DNA from: Burkholderiales bacterium
GTDB lineage: Bacteria > Pseudomonadota > Gammaproteobacteria > Burkholderiales > Casimicrobiaceae
NCBI GenBank assembly: GCA_025354075.1
Contig: JANXNO010000233.1
Location: 1 to 11,368 of the forward strand
Reading direction: 5' to 3'
DNA: 11,368 nucleotides
Shown here: one piece after another, positions 1 through 7,914 of the stretch
Numbering within the stretch: the stretch's first letter is position 1
How the letters are laid out: every line of letters starts with the position of its first letter
Notes under the pieces: generated by a model
The model's input: only the letters and a program-made list of their open reading frames with translations
What the model was told of the DNA's origin: nothing
Databases searched by the model: none
Position numbers and translations under genes: made by a program

Positions 1-2076
1 CGCGTCGCGCACCACTTGCAGCGGGTTCGTCTGCAGCTGCGGCGCGCTGGGCAGCCAGCCCATACGCTCGGCGCGCACGTTGTAGTCGATCATGCTGCCC
101 GCATACAGCGCTTTATCGGCCAGCGGCGAGAGCACCTCTTCCATGCCCAGTTTTTCGTAGCGCCACTGGTCGGTGTGGGCGTAGAAAAAGCTGGTGCTGT
201 TCATCTGACGCGGCGGACGAATCCAGTCGAGTGCGAATGCAAGCGCGGTCCATCCGGTTTGTGGGCGCAGTTTTTCCTGTCCCACGTAATGTGCCCAACC
301 ACCACCGCTTTGACCGATGCAGCCACACATCATCAGCATGTTGATCACGCCGCGATAATTCATGTCACTGTGATACCAGTGGTTCATCGCAGCACCGATG
401 ATGACCATCGATTTGCCGTGCGTTTTGTCTGCGTTCTCGGCGAACTGACGAGCCACGGTTATCAACTGAGCGCGTGGTGTGCCCGTGATGCGCTCCTGCC
501 ACGCCGGTGTGTACGGCGTATCGTCGTCAAAACTGGTCGCGGCAAATTCACCAGGGATGCCGCGCGCTACACCGTAGTTGGCTACCTGAAGATCGAACAC
601 GGTCGCGACCAGTGCGTCGCGCTTTTCACCGTCCTTACCCAGGGAAATGCGTTGTACCGGCACCGTGCGCACGAGCACATCCGTTTGCTTATTGTTCGGA
701 AAATGCTCGCTAACAATGCCGCCGAAATACGGGAAACCTACCTTTGCGGTTTGCTCGCTTGGGTGCTCTCCTTCAAGCACAGATAACTTGAGCTTTACTT
801 CGTTGCCGTGACGTGCTTCTTTTGCCTGCAAGTTCCACTGCCCTTCATCGGCACGGCCATCCGGTCCCCAACGGAATCCGATGGCACCATTCGGCAACAC
901 GACCTTGCCGCTGTCATCTAAGGCAACTGTCTTCCAGTCGGGGTTGTTGGCTTGACCCAACTTGCCGTTGAAGTCAGACGCGCGGACGTAGCGGTCAGGA
1001 ACCAGCACCGTTTCGCCCGTTGGTAACTGATGCTCCTTGAGCATCACTAACATCGGCAAGTCGGTGTAGCGACGCGCATAGTCGTCGAAGTACGTCGAGC
1101 GTTGCTTACCGCCGTCGGGGAAGTAAAACTCCTTGAGAATTACGTGACCCATCGCCATAGCAACAGCCGCATCGGTACCCTGCTTCGGGTGCATCCAGAT
1201 ATCGGCGAGCTTGGCCACCTCGGAATAGTCGGGCGTGACCGCTACAGTCTTGCAACCCTTGTAGCGAACCTCTGTGAAGAAGTGCGCATCCGGTGTGCGC
1301 GTTTGCGGAACGTTGGAGCCCCAGGCGATGATGTAACTGGAGTTGTACCAATCGGCAGACTCGGGCACGTCGGTCTGTTCGCCCCAGACCTGCGGACTGC
1401 TCGGAGGCAGGTCGCAATACCAGTCATAAAAGCTCATGCAGACGCCACCGATGAGGCTCAGGTAACGACTGCCTGCCGCGTAGCTAACCATAGACATGGC
1501 GGGGATCGGCGAAAAGCCAATGATGCGATCCGGGCCGTGTTTCTTGATGGTGTAGACGTTACTGGCGGCGATGATTTCGTTCACCTCGTCCCAGGTTGAG
1601 CGCACCATACCGCCCAGGCCACGAACCACCTGATAGCCGCGTCTTTTCGCGTCGTCCTCAACGATGCTGGCCCAAGCAGCCACGGGATCATGCGCGAGAC
1701 GTGCCTCACGCCAGGCTTGCAACAACCGGCCACGCACCATCGGGTACTTCACCCGGTTGGCGCTATACAAATACCATGAGTAAGATGCCCCGCGTGCGCA
1801 ACCGCGCGGCTCGTGATTGGGCATGTCCCAACGCGTACGCGGGTAGTCGGTTTGCTGCGTCTCCCAGGTAACGATGCCGCCCTTGACGTAAATTTTCCAC
1901 GAGCAGGATCCGGTGCAATTCACACCGTGGGTGGAGCGCACGATCTTGTCGTGCGCCCAGCGGTTACGGTACGCATCCTCCCACGTACGATCCTCACCCG
2001 TGATAACGCCGTGGTCGTCAGCGAATGATTCACGCGGTTGCGAAAAGTAGGTCAGTCGGTCAAGAAAATGGCTCAT
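1..2076 (-). CDS. narG: Respiratory nitrate reductase alpha subunit NarG (N-terminal 692 residues, runs off left edge)
   Basis: Catalytic subunit of the membrane-bound NarGHI nitrate reductase, which reduces nitrate to nitrite on the cytoplasmic face with electrons from quinol via NarI and NarH. The reading frame is open from the ATG at 2076 to the window edge, giving 692 of the roughly 1,250 residues usual for the family. The FS0 iron-sulfur ligands are visible as His50, Cys54 and Cys58 in HGVNCTGSCSWK plus Cys93 in PRGCARGASYSW. The stretch FYDWYCDLPP contains Asp222, matching the aspartate that binds molybdenum in the E. coli enzyme, followed by the conserved WGEQTDVPES. The start is supported by a GAGGG ribosome site 7 nt upstream (2084-2088). 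It follows narK2 by 37 nt with no terminator between, so it is probably co-transcribed with narK1K2. narH, narJ and narI are expected off the left edge. No frameshift or missing key residue was seen. Confidence 0.97.
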   Translation of the reverse strand, partial: MSHFLDRLTYFSQPRESFADDHGVITGEDRTWEDAYRNRWAHDKIVRSTHGVNCTGSCSWKIYVKGGIVTWETQQTDYPRTRWDMPNHEPRGCARGASYSWYLYSANRVKYPMVRGRLLQAWREARLAHDPVAAWASIVEDDAKRRGYQVVRGLGGMVRSTWDEVNEIIAASNVYTIKKHGPDRIIGFSPIPAMSMVSYAAGSRYLSLIGGVCMSFYDWYCDLPPSSPQVWGEQTDVPESADWYNSSYIIAWGSNVPQTRTPDAHFFTEVRYKGCKTVAVTPDYSEVAKLADIWMHPKQGTDAAVAMAMGHVILKEFYFPDGGKQRSTYFDDYARRYTDLPMLVMLKEHQLPTGETVLVPDRYVRASDFNGKLGQANNPDWKTVALDDSGKVVLPNGAIGFRWGPDGRADEGQWNLQAKEARHGNEVKLKLSVLEGEHPSEQTAKVGFPYFGGIVSEHFPNNKQTDVLVRTVPVQRISLGKDGEKRDALVATVFDLQVANYGVARGIPGEFAATSFDDDTPYTPAWQERITGTPRAQLITVARQFAENADKTHGKSMVIIGAAMNHWYHSDMNYRGVINMLMMCGCIGQSGGGWAHYVGQEKLRPQTGWTALAFALDWIRPPRQMNSTSFFYAHTDQWRYEKLGMEEVLSPLADKALYAGSMIDYNVRAERMGWLPSAPQLQTNPLQVVRDA

Positions 2077-2113
2077 AAAGCGGCCCTCAACAGGTTAAAG
2101 ATGTTTGATTGAT

Positions 2114-3769
2114 TCACGGGTTTTTTACGTACGCATTTCGGCGCAGGTAGAACCACCAATTTAGAAAGAGGCACAGCGCGTAGAAAATGGCGAATCCGTA
2201 CATCGCATACTGCGGCGTGCCAGCCTTGATCTGATTGCCGATAACGATGGGTGCGACGAAAGCACCATAAGCGGCGATTGCGGAGGTCCAGCCCAGCACC
2301 GGGCCGGCCTGCGCGCGATCAAAGATCACGCCGATGGTGCGGAAGGTCGAGCCGTTGCCGATACCGCTGGCTGCGAACAGCACCATGAAGAGTCCCAGAA
2401 AGGCTGGGAAGTGCTGCTCGGGCGCAGCCGAGGCGTAAGCCTGCATCATCACATATCCAACGGCGACCGATGCGATCACCATCACGACTGAGATAACCTG
2501 CGTGACGATAGACCCGCCGAGCTTGTCGGATATCCATCCGCCAACAGGTCGAATCGCAGCACCGATAAAAGGGCCCATCCAGGCGTAGGTAAACGCAGAA
2601 GGAGCATTGGGGTTCTTTAGCGTGTGCTGCAACACACCATTTGCATCAGGCAGGTGGCTGATTCCGAAGATCACCGTGATGGCCAGCGGGAGCGCCATCG
2701 AGAATCCAATGAACGAACCAAAGGTCACGATGTACAGCGCCGTCATCGACCAGGTGTGCTTGTTGCGGAAGATTAGGAACTGCTTCGCAACCCCTTCGCG
2801 CATGGGGCCGAACGCGGCCAGCTTCATCACCAGCAGCGCGCTGGCGATATCCAACGGGATCGCCACCCACATACTGATGAAACCGAGTCCGGTAGGTGCA
2901 GGCAAATACAGGTACAAGCCCAGAATCGCCGGTATGAAGGCCAGCGTATAGAGATACGTAATCTTGGCGAAAGCCACCAGGGGATTACCGGAGTCGGGCG
3001 TGACCGTCTTCAGGTTGTTCATTCCTAGCCAGCACAAGATCGACAACGGCACCAGCGAAAGCACCCAGGCGAAGCCGGCATTCTGGATCCAGGTCGGCGT
3101 GCCCGCCTTGATCTTTCCGAGGATCCAGCCGCTATCCTTCATCAGCGTCATCGGCTCACCACCAAAGGCACCAAACAGGCCAACCGTCATCACCAGCGGA
3201 ATCACGATCTGCATGGTCGTCACGCCGAAGTTGCCGAGCCCGGCGTTCAAGCCCAGCGCAGTACCTTGCAGCCGCTTCGGAAAGAAACTGCTGATGTTGG
3301 ACATTGAACTGGCAAAGTTGCCGCCCCCAACACCGGACCACAGCGCCATCAACTGAAATGCCCACAACGGCCAGTCTTTGTGCTGCAACGCGATGCCAGT
3401 GCCAATGGCTGGCGCGAGCAACATCGCTGTGGTCAAAAAGATGGTGTTCCGACCACCTGCCAAACGGATCAGAAACGACGCTGGAATCCGCATGGTTGCG
3501 CCAGAGATACCGGCTATCGCCGTTAGCGTGAACAGCTCGGCCTGGGTGAATGGAAAGCCCAGGTTGAGCATCTGCACCGTGATGATGCCCCACATACCCC
3601 AAACCGCGAAGCCGCAGAGCAGCGCAGGCACCGAAAGCCATAGGTTTCGATATGCGGTCTTTTTGCCAGTGGATTCCCAAAAATTTTCGTCTTCAGGTCG
3701 CCAGTCGTGAATATCAACGCCGGTTTTGCCTGCGGGCGCGGCAATGGCGGATTGGTTCTTGTTGTTCAT
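2114..3769 (-). CDS. narK2: NarK2-type nitrate/nitrite transporter (MFS) with an enlarged central region
   Basis: Major facilitator transporter of the NarK/NarU type, expected to exchange nitrate for nitrite across the inner membrane. Numbering here is from the upstream ATG at 3775. The N-terminal WRPEDENFWE and YRNLWLSVP segments match E. coli NarK. Conserved substrate arginines are Arg96 (SGATMRIP) and Arg409 (GAAIRPVGG). Nitrate signatures lie at about 149-184 (GGGNFASSMSN, GLNAGLGNFG) and 471-485 (GIGNGSTFRTIGVIF). At 551-553 residues it is about 90 longer than E. coli NarK, largely because the segment between GMNNL (251-255) and the TWSMTALY helix (341 on) is about 84 residues rather than about 22. 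It holds two hydrophobic stretches (about 268-292 and 297-320) that could be extra helices. Two ATGs, at 3775 and 3769, are possible; I chose 3769 because AAGGA sits 5 nt before it but abuts the first. It lies directly after narK1 and before narG. Confidence 0.93.
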   Translation of the reverse strand: MNNKNQSAIAAPAGKTGVDIHDWRPEDENFWESTGKKTAYRNLWLSVPALLCGFAVWGMWGIITVQMLNLGFPFTQAELFTLTAIAGISGATMRIPASFLIRLAGGRNTIFLTTAMLLAPAIGTGIALQHKDWPLWAFQLMALWSGVGGGNFASSMSNISSFFPKRLQGTALGLNAGLGNFGVTTMQIVIPLVMTVGLFGAFGGEPMTLMKDSGWILGKIKAGTPTWIQNAGFAWVLSLVPLSILCWLGMNNLKTVTPDSGNPLVAFAKITYLYTLAFIPAILGLYLYLPAPTGLGFISMWVAIPLDIASALLVMKLAAFGPMREGVAKQFLIFRNKHTWSMTALYIVTFGSFIGFSMALPLAITVIFGISHLPDANGVLQHTLKNPNAPSAFTYAWMGPFIGAAIRPVGGWISDKLGGSIVTQVISVVMVIASVAVGYVMMQAYASAAPEQHFPAFLGLFMVLFAASGIGNGSTFRTIGVIFDRAQAGPVLGWTSAIAAYGAFVAPIVIGNQIKAGTPQYAMYGFAIFYALCLFLNWWFYLRRNAYVKNP

Positions 3770-3774
3770 GATCA

Positions 3775-3779
3775 TCCTT
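3775..3779 (-). promoter_or_regulatory. narK2 ribosome binding site (decides start)
   Basis: On the minus strand AAGGA overlaps the A of the upstream ATG (3775) and is followed by TGATC and then the ATG at 3769. The 5-nt spacing suits the second ATG; the first would have no spacing. The annotated protein therefore begins MNNKNQSA. Confidence 0.6.
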
Positions 3780-3794
3780 AATGGGGAAATGGGC

Positions 3795-5051
3795 TCAGCC
3801 GTTCAGGCTGAAAACCTGGGCGTTCTTGCCCATGATTTCGGTGTGACGCACCTCCGTCCAGTACATCCAGATGAGTGACACCCACACCACGCCGTACATC
3901 AGCATAAAAGCGCTGGAACGGATCCCGGTCAGATCCATCAACACGCCAAACATGATGGGCAATACAAATCCGCCAAGACCACCTGCGAGCCCCACGATGC
4001 CGCTGATGGTGCCTATATTGGTCGGGTAATCGTCGCTGATGTATTTGAAGACGCTGGCCTTACCGAAGGCGAACGCTATCCCGAGGATGAACATGAGTCC
4101 GGTGAACGCATAAACGTTGAGGCCGATGTGAAATGTTTTCGGGCCGCTAACGGTGGTGATGGTGAATTCGGTTTGTGGATACGACAGCAGAAACAGGCAA
4201 ATCCAGCTGACCCAGAGTACCCACCAGGTCACGCTGTGCGCGCCGTATTTGTCGGAATACCATCCCCCCACCGCGCGCAGGACGCCACCCGGCAGCGAGA
4301 AGCAGGCAGCAAGCAATGCCGCCGCACGAATGTCGAGGCCGAATTCGCCAACGTAGTACTGCACCATCCACAAGGACATCGCCACATACCCACCGAAAAC
4401 AATGCTGTAATACTGGCAATACTTGAGCACCTTCGGGTCTTTGAGGGCCTTCAGCTGTTCGGCAAATTTAGTGTTCGACGGCACCCGATGTGCAGGGTCG
4501 CTGTAAGTAAAAAACCAGAACAGCACGACCGTTCCAAGCATGATCGCTGCATAAACCTGCGGCACCATGGTCCAACCGAAGGCCACCACCAGCGCGGGTG
4601 CGACAAACTTGTTGACCGCCGCGCCTGAATTACCAGCGCCATAGACTCCCATCGCAAAGCCCTGCTTGTTTTTGGGAAACCAGCGCGCGACATAAGGCGT
4701 GCCAACAGAGAACGAACCGCCCGCGAGCCCAACGAAAAGCCCAATCGCGAGGAAATGACAGTACTGTGTGGCGTAACCCATCATCCAGATTGCCGGTACG
4801 GTAATCGCCATGAGGATCGTCATCACCATACGTCCACCATACTTGTCAGTCCAGATGCCCAGTGGAACGCGAATCAATGAGCCGGTGAGCACCGGCATTG
4901 CGGTCAGCAAGCCGAATTCAGTGGCGTTGAGATTGAGTGCTTTTTTGATCGGTATACCGATCACACCAAACATCATCCAGACCATGAAACACACAGTGAA
5001 CGCCAGCGTACTGCTAATCAGCACTGATAGCGCCTGCCCCTTTTTGTCCAT
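3795..5051 (-). CDS. narK1: NarK1-type nitrate transporter (MFS)
   Basis: A 418-residue, about 12-helix major facilitator protein of the NarK1 type, which in family members such as the Paracoccus NarK1 domain is described as a proton-linked nitrate importer. It would start nitrate uptake before nitrite builds up for exchange by NarK2. Conserved arginines are Arg61 (TGSLIRVPLG) and Arg259 (GGVLRAVGG). Nitrate signatures are FVGLAGGSFSVGTPYVARWF (106-125) with GVYGAGNSG (135-143), and GKASVFKYISDDYP (330-343) with GIVGLAGGLGGFVLP (351-365). An in-frame ATG lies at 5114, but the start at 5051 (MDKKGQALSV) is better: AGGAG lies 8 nt before it, and the protein then begins just ahead of the first helix. 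The gene ends 25 nt before the chosen narK2 start, so the pair is an operon. An FNR-type site lies about 160 bp upstream. Confidence 0.95.
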   Translation of the reverse strand: MDKKGQALSVLISSTLAFTVCFMVWMMFGVIGIPIKKALNLNATEFGLLTAMPVLTGSLIRVPLGIWTDKYGGRMVMTILMAITVPAIWMMGYATQYCHFLAIGLFVGLAGGSFSVGTPYVARWFPKNKQGFAMGVYGAGNSGAAVNKFVAPALVVAFGWTMVPQVYAAIMLGTVVLFWFFTYSDPAHRVPSNTKFAEQLKALKDPKVLKYCQYYSIVFGGYVAMSLWMVQYYVGEFGLDIRAAALLAACFSLPGGVLRAVGGWYSDKYGAHSVTWWVLWVSWICLFLLSYPQTEFTITTVSGPKTFHIGLNVYAFTGLMFILGIAFAFGKASVFKYISDDYPTNIGTISGIVGLAGGLGGFVLPIMFGVLMDLTGIRSSAFMLMYGVVWVSLIWMYWTEVRHTEIMGKNAQVFSLNG

Positions 5052-5059
5052 CACATGCT

Positions 5060-5064
5060 CTCCT
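5060..5064 (-). promoter_or_regulatory. narK1 ribosome binding site (decides start)
   Basis: Minus-strand AGGAG with an 8-nt spacer to the ATG at 5051. It lies inside the longer reading frame beginning at 5114, which has no comparable site, and so supports the shorter protein. Confidence 0.7.
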
Positions 5065-5163
5065 GACATTAGATAGTTGAAGGTTAGGCACAATCGCGCG
5101 CAGCGGCTATCCACCGGTTGGTACGGGCAGCGAGTTATTTGGAACTAGAGCTCTTTGTGGACG

Positions 5164-5183
5164 AGTAGTCCTGAAGAACTACT
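5164..5183. repeat. Near-perfect palindrome / potential hairpin in the narL-narK1 gap
   Basis: Read on the minus strand, arms AGTAGTTC and GGACTACT flank TTCA. Seven of eight positions pair as DNA and the eighth could be a G-U pair in RNA. There is no T tract after it, so it is not a standard intrinsic terminator. It lies 23 bp downstream of the FNR-type site, where a promoter -10 region and start site would fall. It could be an operator, a 5' leader hairpin or a processing site. It does not match the NarL 7-2-7 consensus, although the adjacent TACTCGT is one mismatch from a NarL heptamer. Confidence 0.5.
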
Positions 5184-5205
5184 GCGGCACGTATCTGCAC
5201 AGCGA

Positions 5206-5219
5206 GTGATTTAGATCAA
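5206..5219 (-). promoter_or_regulatory. FNR/Anr-type binding site upstream of narK1
   Basis: The minus-strand sequence TTGATCTAAATCAC matches the FNR consensus TTGAT-N4-ATCAA at 9 of 10 positions. Its centre is about 161 bp before the narK1 ATG. If it acts at the usual -41.5 position, transcription would start near 5171, giving a leader of about 120 nt. The hexamer at the matching -10 position (AGTAGT, 5183-5178) is a poor match to TATAAT. Oxygen-sensitive activation of narK1K2G by an FNR family protein is the known arrangement for such operons. Confidence 0.75.
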
Positions 5220-5275
5220 CGGATCTTGCGCTGCGTAACGTCAAAGTGCGCCGTTCAATGACGGACGTAGCCCAA

Positions 5276-5995
5276 TTAAATTAGCGGCTGACCCGTCGCG
5301 ATCACTGCGGCTTGAACGCGAGACGCGACGTTGAGCTTGCGCAACACGTGTTGCACGTGAATTTTCACCGTCGTCTCTGCGATACCGAGATGGCGAGCAA
5401 TGAGCTTGTTGCTTTCGCCACGCGCAATGCCCTGCAAAATATCCAGCTCTCGTGGAGACAGCTGCGATAGCGGCGACGATGCTTGCGTCAGAGCGTCGAC
5501 CGCGGTGTCTGCCACCGCTGCGCCCGCCATCGCGCCACGGTACGCCGCGACCAGCTTACTGGTCATCTCCTCAGCAATCACGCTCTCACCGCGCATTACG
5601 CGAAGGATCGAAGCGACGAGCGTATCGGCGTCCGTCGTCTTCAGGAGATACCCATTCGCGCCACCTCGCAGCGCGGCTTCGAGATCACTTTCATCTTCGC
5701 TGACGGTGAGCAGGATGATTCGCACCGTTGGCAGTGCTGCGCGCAGCGCAGGTAAAGCGTCCACGCCATTAACACCCGGCAAATGGTTGTCAAGCAAAAT
5801 CAGATCCGGTTGCAGTGCCTCAGCGCGGCGCTGTGCTTCACTCGCATCACCGGCATCGCCGATGACAATGAGTTCGTCGCTACGGGCAAGGACTGATGTC
5901 AACCCGCGGCGGAAGAGCGGATGGTCGTCGACCACTAGAACGCGAAATGCATTGCGTGTGGCTATCGATTCGCCTCTGATCACGTCTATGTTCAC
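5276..5995 (-). CDS. narL: Nitrate/nitrite response regulator NarL
   Basis: DNA-binding response regulator of the NarL/FixJ family, the expected partner of the adjacent NarX. Receiver domain at about 17-135: acidic pocket Asp23/Asp24, phosphorylated Asp69 (ILLDNHLPG), Thr97 and Lys119. After a linker the LuxR-type helix-turn-helix is at about 178-235 (LSPRELDILQGIARGESNK, then TVKIHVQHVLRKL). In E. coli NarL, Lys188, Val189 and Lys192 contact DNA. By alignment these are Lys211, Ile212 and Gln215, so the last differs and site preference may too. At 239 residues it is slightly longer than E. coli NarL, mainly at the N-terminus. The GTG start at 5995 overlaps the narX stop as GTGA, a sign of translational coupling. 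The ribosome site before it is weak; the GTG at codon 5 is an alternative start. NarP-like function cannot be excluded, but the neighbours favour NarL. Confidence 0.93.
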   Translation of the reverse strand: MNIDVIRGESIATRNAFRVLVVDDHPLFRRGLTSVLARSDELIVIGDAGDASEAQRRAEALQPDLILLDNHLPGVNGVDALPALRAALPTVRIILLTVSEDESDLEAALRGGANGYLLKTTDADTLVASILRVMRGESVIAEEMTSKLVAAYRGAMAGAAVADTAVDALTQASSPLSQLSPRELDILQGIARGESNKLIARHLGIAETTVKIHVQHVLRKLNVASRVQAAVIATGQPLI

Positions 5996-7914
5996 GCGTT
6001 TGTGCTTTCGTCTCGCGCGCTTCCACCCGTTGTGACCGCTGCAAACTGCCCGGTATTGCCTGCAAGTGACAAAATGACCGACGTTCCACGACCCGGTTTG
6101 GAGAATACTTCTAGCGTCGCCCCGATGCGCTCAGCACGTTCAGCCATGATCCGCTGGCCGACGTGCGTTTCATCGACCGGCCTTCCGGTTTGCGCATATC
6201 CATGCCCATTGTCACGAACTTCAAATCGCCAGTAGGGCTGCTGCTGCACATCAAGCCACACCCGGGTGGCACCGGAATGTTTGCGCACATTAGACAGCGC
6301 CTCCTGCACCACATGCAACACCTGAAGTTGCAAGTCTGGCGCGAGCGAGACGCCACTTCCCTGCGTTGCAAGCTCAGCGAGAATGCCACTCTGGTGTTCG
6401 AATTTACGCAGCGTTGTTTGTAACGCTGGTGCCATGTCTTCAGTGTTGGTGCGAGTGCGGAAGTGCAGCAGCAACTCGCGGACGTCACTATAACTTTCGC
6501 GTACGCCTTCGTCGATCTCACTCACGGCCTGGTCGACTAGTGTGGCGTCGCCTCGCTTTCTCGCATCACGAAGTAGCTGCACCTGCATCTTGAGAAAAGC
6601 CAGCGACTGCGCGATAGAGTCATGCAATTCGCGGGCAATGAAGCTGCGCTCCTGCGCGACTGCTGCCTCGCGTTCCACAGCGCTCAGGCGCAGGTTTTCC
6701 ATCGCCGCGGCGAGGTGTGCTGCCAGCGCCTCCAGCAACGAGCGTTCGGCTACGGACAGTTCGTACTGCGCGTGAAAAAATAAATTGATCTCACCTTTGA
6801 TCTGACTGTGATGGCGCACCGGAACGCACACTACCGTTTGATACCCTGCGTTGGCGCAATGCGGAAAATTTGCAGGCTGATCACTTCGGATCGGAATGAC
6901 TCGCGCGCCGCCGGGCACAGACGGCGCACCGCAATGACACTGATCGGCCATCAAACAATGCTCCTCCGAAGCCATAGTGTCGGGTAGCCCTTTCGACGCA
7001 AGCATCACATACTTTGCGTTGCCTTCGTCCGACCAGCGTAGCGCGACGCCATCAGCATGTAAGACGTCCGTCACTTGATCGACAAATCCATGCGCAAGCA
7101 CGTCAAGCGCAGTAGCACGCGCGACCAGCGCCATCACGCCATAGAGCGCCTCCAGTCGGGCGCGTTTTTCTTCAAGCTGAGCGGTTTTTTCAGTCACCTT
7201 TTCTTCAAGGTTCCGATACATCGATTGCAGATGTTCAGCCATACCGTTAAATCCGCTTGCGAGCGTCGTGAACTCATCATTGCCAACGATGGGCACGCGC
7301 GCGCTAAGGTCTCCACGCTGAATGTGCTCGGTGGCACGCTTGAGCTGTCCGACGGGCCCGAGAACAAACAAATAGCCTGTGTACAGCAGCGCAGCCGCGC
7401 CCAAAACGGCCAGCGCCATCATGCCCATTTGCAGCAAATGCAACAGCGCTGTCCAGTGCGACATGTGGTGCTCAATAGCAGCCACCCAGCCGTTGATCTC
7501 TTCGACAAATGTCGCGGTCGTTGCTGCCAACGGCTGATCGGTGTTGTTCGTACTGGCCAGCGCACGGTCGCGAAAGTGCGTCCAGCTTGCTTCAATCTGC
7601 GCGAAACCAGCCGTCACCGTATCGTCCCACGGCACGAACAACGGTCGCTCGGGATCACCATCGCGCAGCAGCGTCAGACTTCGCTCGAATTCGGCCAAGT
7701 GTGCGCTTATGCCAGGTGCGTCTTGCGCCGCAGCAGCAAGCGCAAGACGGTAAGCCTGCATCCGCATGCGCCCGGCTTCATTCACCGCCGCAGCCCCTCC
7801 GTCAAGCTGCCACGAAACCCACAGCGTGAGCGAAATCGCCAGCAACGCCAGCAACAGAAACGGCGTGGCCACCAAGCCAAGTTTCGCGCCAAGACTCCAG
7901 TGCCGGTTTTGCAT
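5992..7914 (-). CDS. narX: Nitrate/nitrite sensor histidine kinase NarX
   Basis: Inner-membrane histidine kinase that senses periplasmic nitrate/nitrite and phosphorylates NarL. The 640 residues show a first membrane helix at about 12-35, then the P-box-like ligand motif (VNEAGRMRMQAYRLAL, 44-59). The helical periplasmic sensor extends to a second helix at about 160-187, followed by a HAMP linker (about 188-235) and coiled coil (about 232-258). A GAF-like central module spans about 260-405. The HisKA_3 phosphorylation motif is RELHDSIAQSL with His431. The ATPase domain carries Asn542 (SNVRKHSG), DNGHGY (568-573) and GRGT (608-611). The central module holds Cys320, Cys326, Cys328, Cys353 and Cys363, resembling the cysteine cluster of NarX/NarQ proteins. 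An in-frame ATG exists at 8001, but 7914 gives the normal short N-terminus. Neither start has a clear ribosome site. It overlaps narL by 4 bp. Confidence 0.93.
   Translation of the reverse strand: MQNRHWSLGAKLGLVATPFLLLALLAISLTLWVSWQLDGGAAAVNEAGRMRMQAYRLALAAAAQDAPGISAHLAEFERSLTLLRDGDPERPLFVPWDDTVTAGFAQIEASWTHFRDRALASTNNTDQPLAATTATFVEEINGWVAAIEHHMSHWTALLHLLQMGMMALAVLGAAALLYTGYLFVLGPVGQLKRATEHIQRGDLSARVPIVGNDEFTTLASGFNGMAEHLQSMYRNLEEKVTEKTAQLEEKRARLEALYGVMALVARATALDVLAHGFVDQVTDVLHADGVALRWSDEGNAKYVMLASKGLPDTMASEEHCLMADQCHCGAPSVPGGARVIPIRSDQPANFPHCANAGYQTVVCVPVRHHSQIKGEINLFFHAQYELSVAERSLLEALAAHLAAAMENLRLSAVEREAAVAQERSFIARELHDSIAQSLAFLKMQVQLLRDARKRGDATLVDQAVSEIDEGVRESYSDVRELLLHFRTRTNTEDMAPALQTTLRKFEHQSGILAELATQGSGVSLAPDLQLQVLHVVQEALSNVRKHSGATRVWLDVQQQPYWRFEVRDNGHGYAQTGRPVDETHVGQRIMAERAERIGATLEVFSKPGRGTSVILSLAGNTGQFAAVTTGGSARDESTNA

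Larger units (their letters stand above)
5052..5275 (-). promoter_or_regulatory. narL-narK1 intergenic region (promoter of the narK1K2G operon)
   Basis: This 224-bp stretch has no credible gene. It carries the FNR-type site, the palindrome and the narK1 ribosome site described separately. No intrinsic terminator for narXL was found, so some read-through from narXL into narK1 is possible. I looked for paired NarL heptamers (TACYYMT) and found only single imperfect ones (TACTCGT, TACGTCC, TACCAAC). Confidence 0.6.

Noticed and set aside
16..786. 256-codon open frame on the plus strand
   Set aside because: It lies wholly antisense to narG, whose frame is open and matches the family throughout. 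The antisense translation is rich in His, Arg and Val and resembles nothing, as expected of a shadow frame.
1102..1599. 165-codon plus-strand frame
   Set aside because: Antisense shadow of narG; no ribosome site and no recognisable protein sequence.
5052..5114. N-terminal extension of NarK1 from the ATG at 5114
   Set aside because: The extra 21 residues are not family-like, and a good AGGAG site favours the ATG at 5051.
5164..5183. Terminator for narXL
   Set aside because: The hairpin is not followed by a T run on the minus strand and lies about 93 bp past the narL stop.
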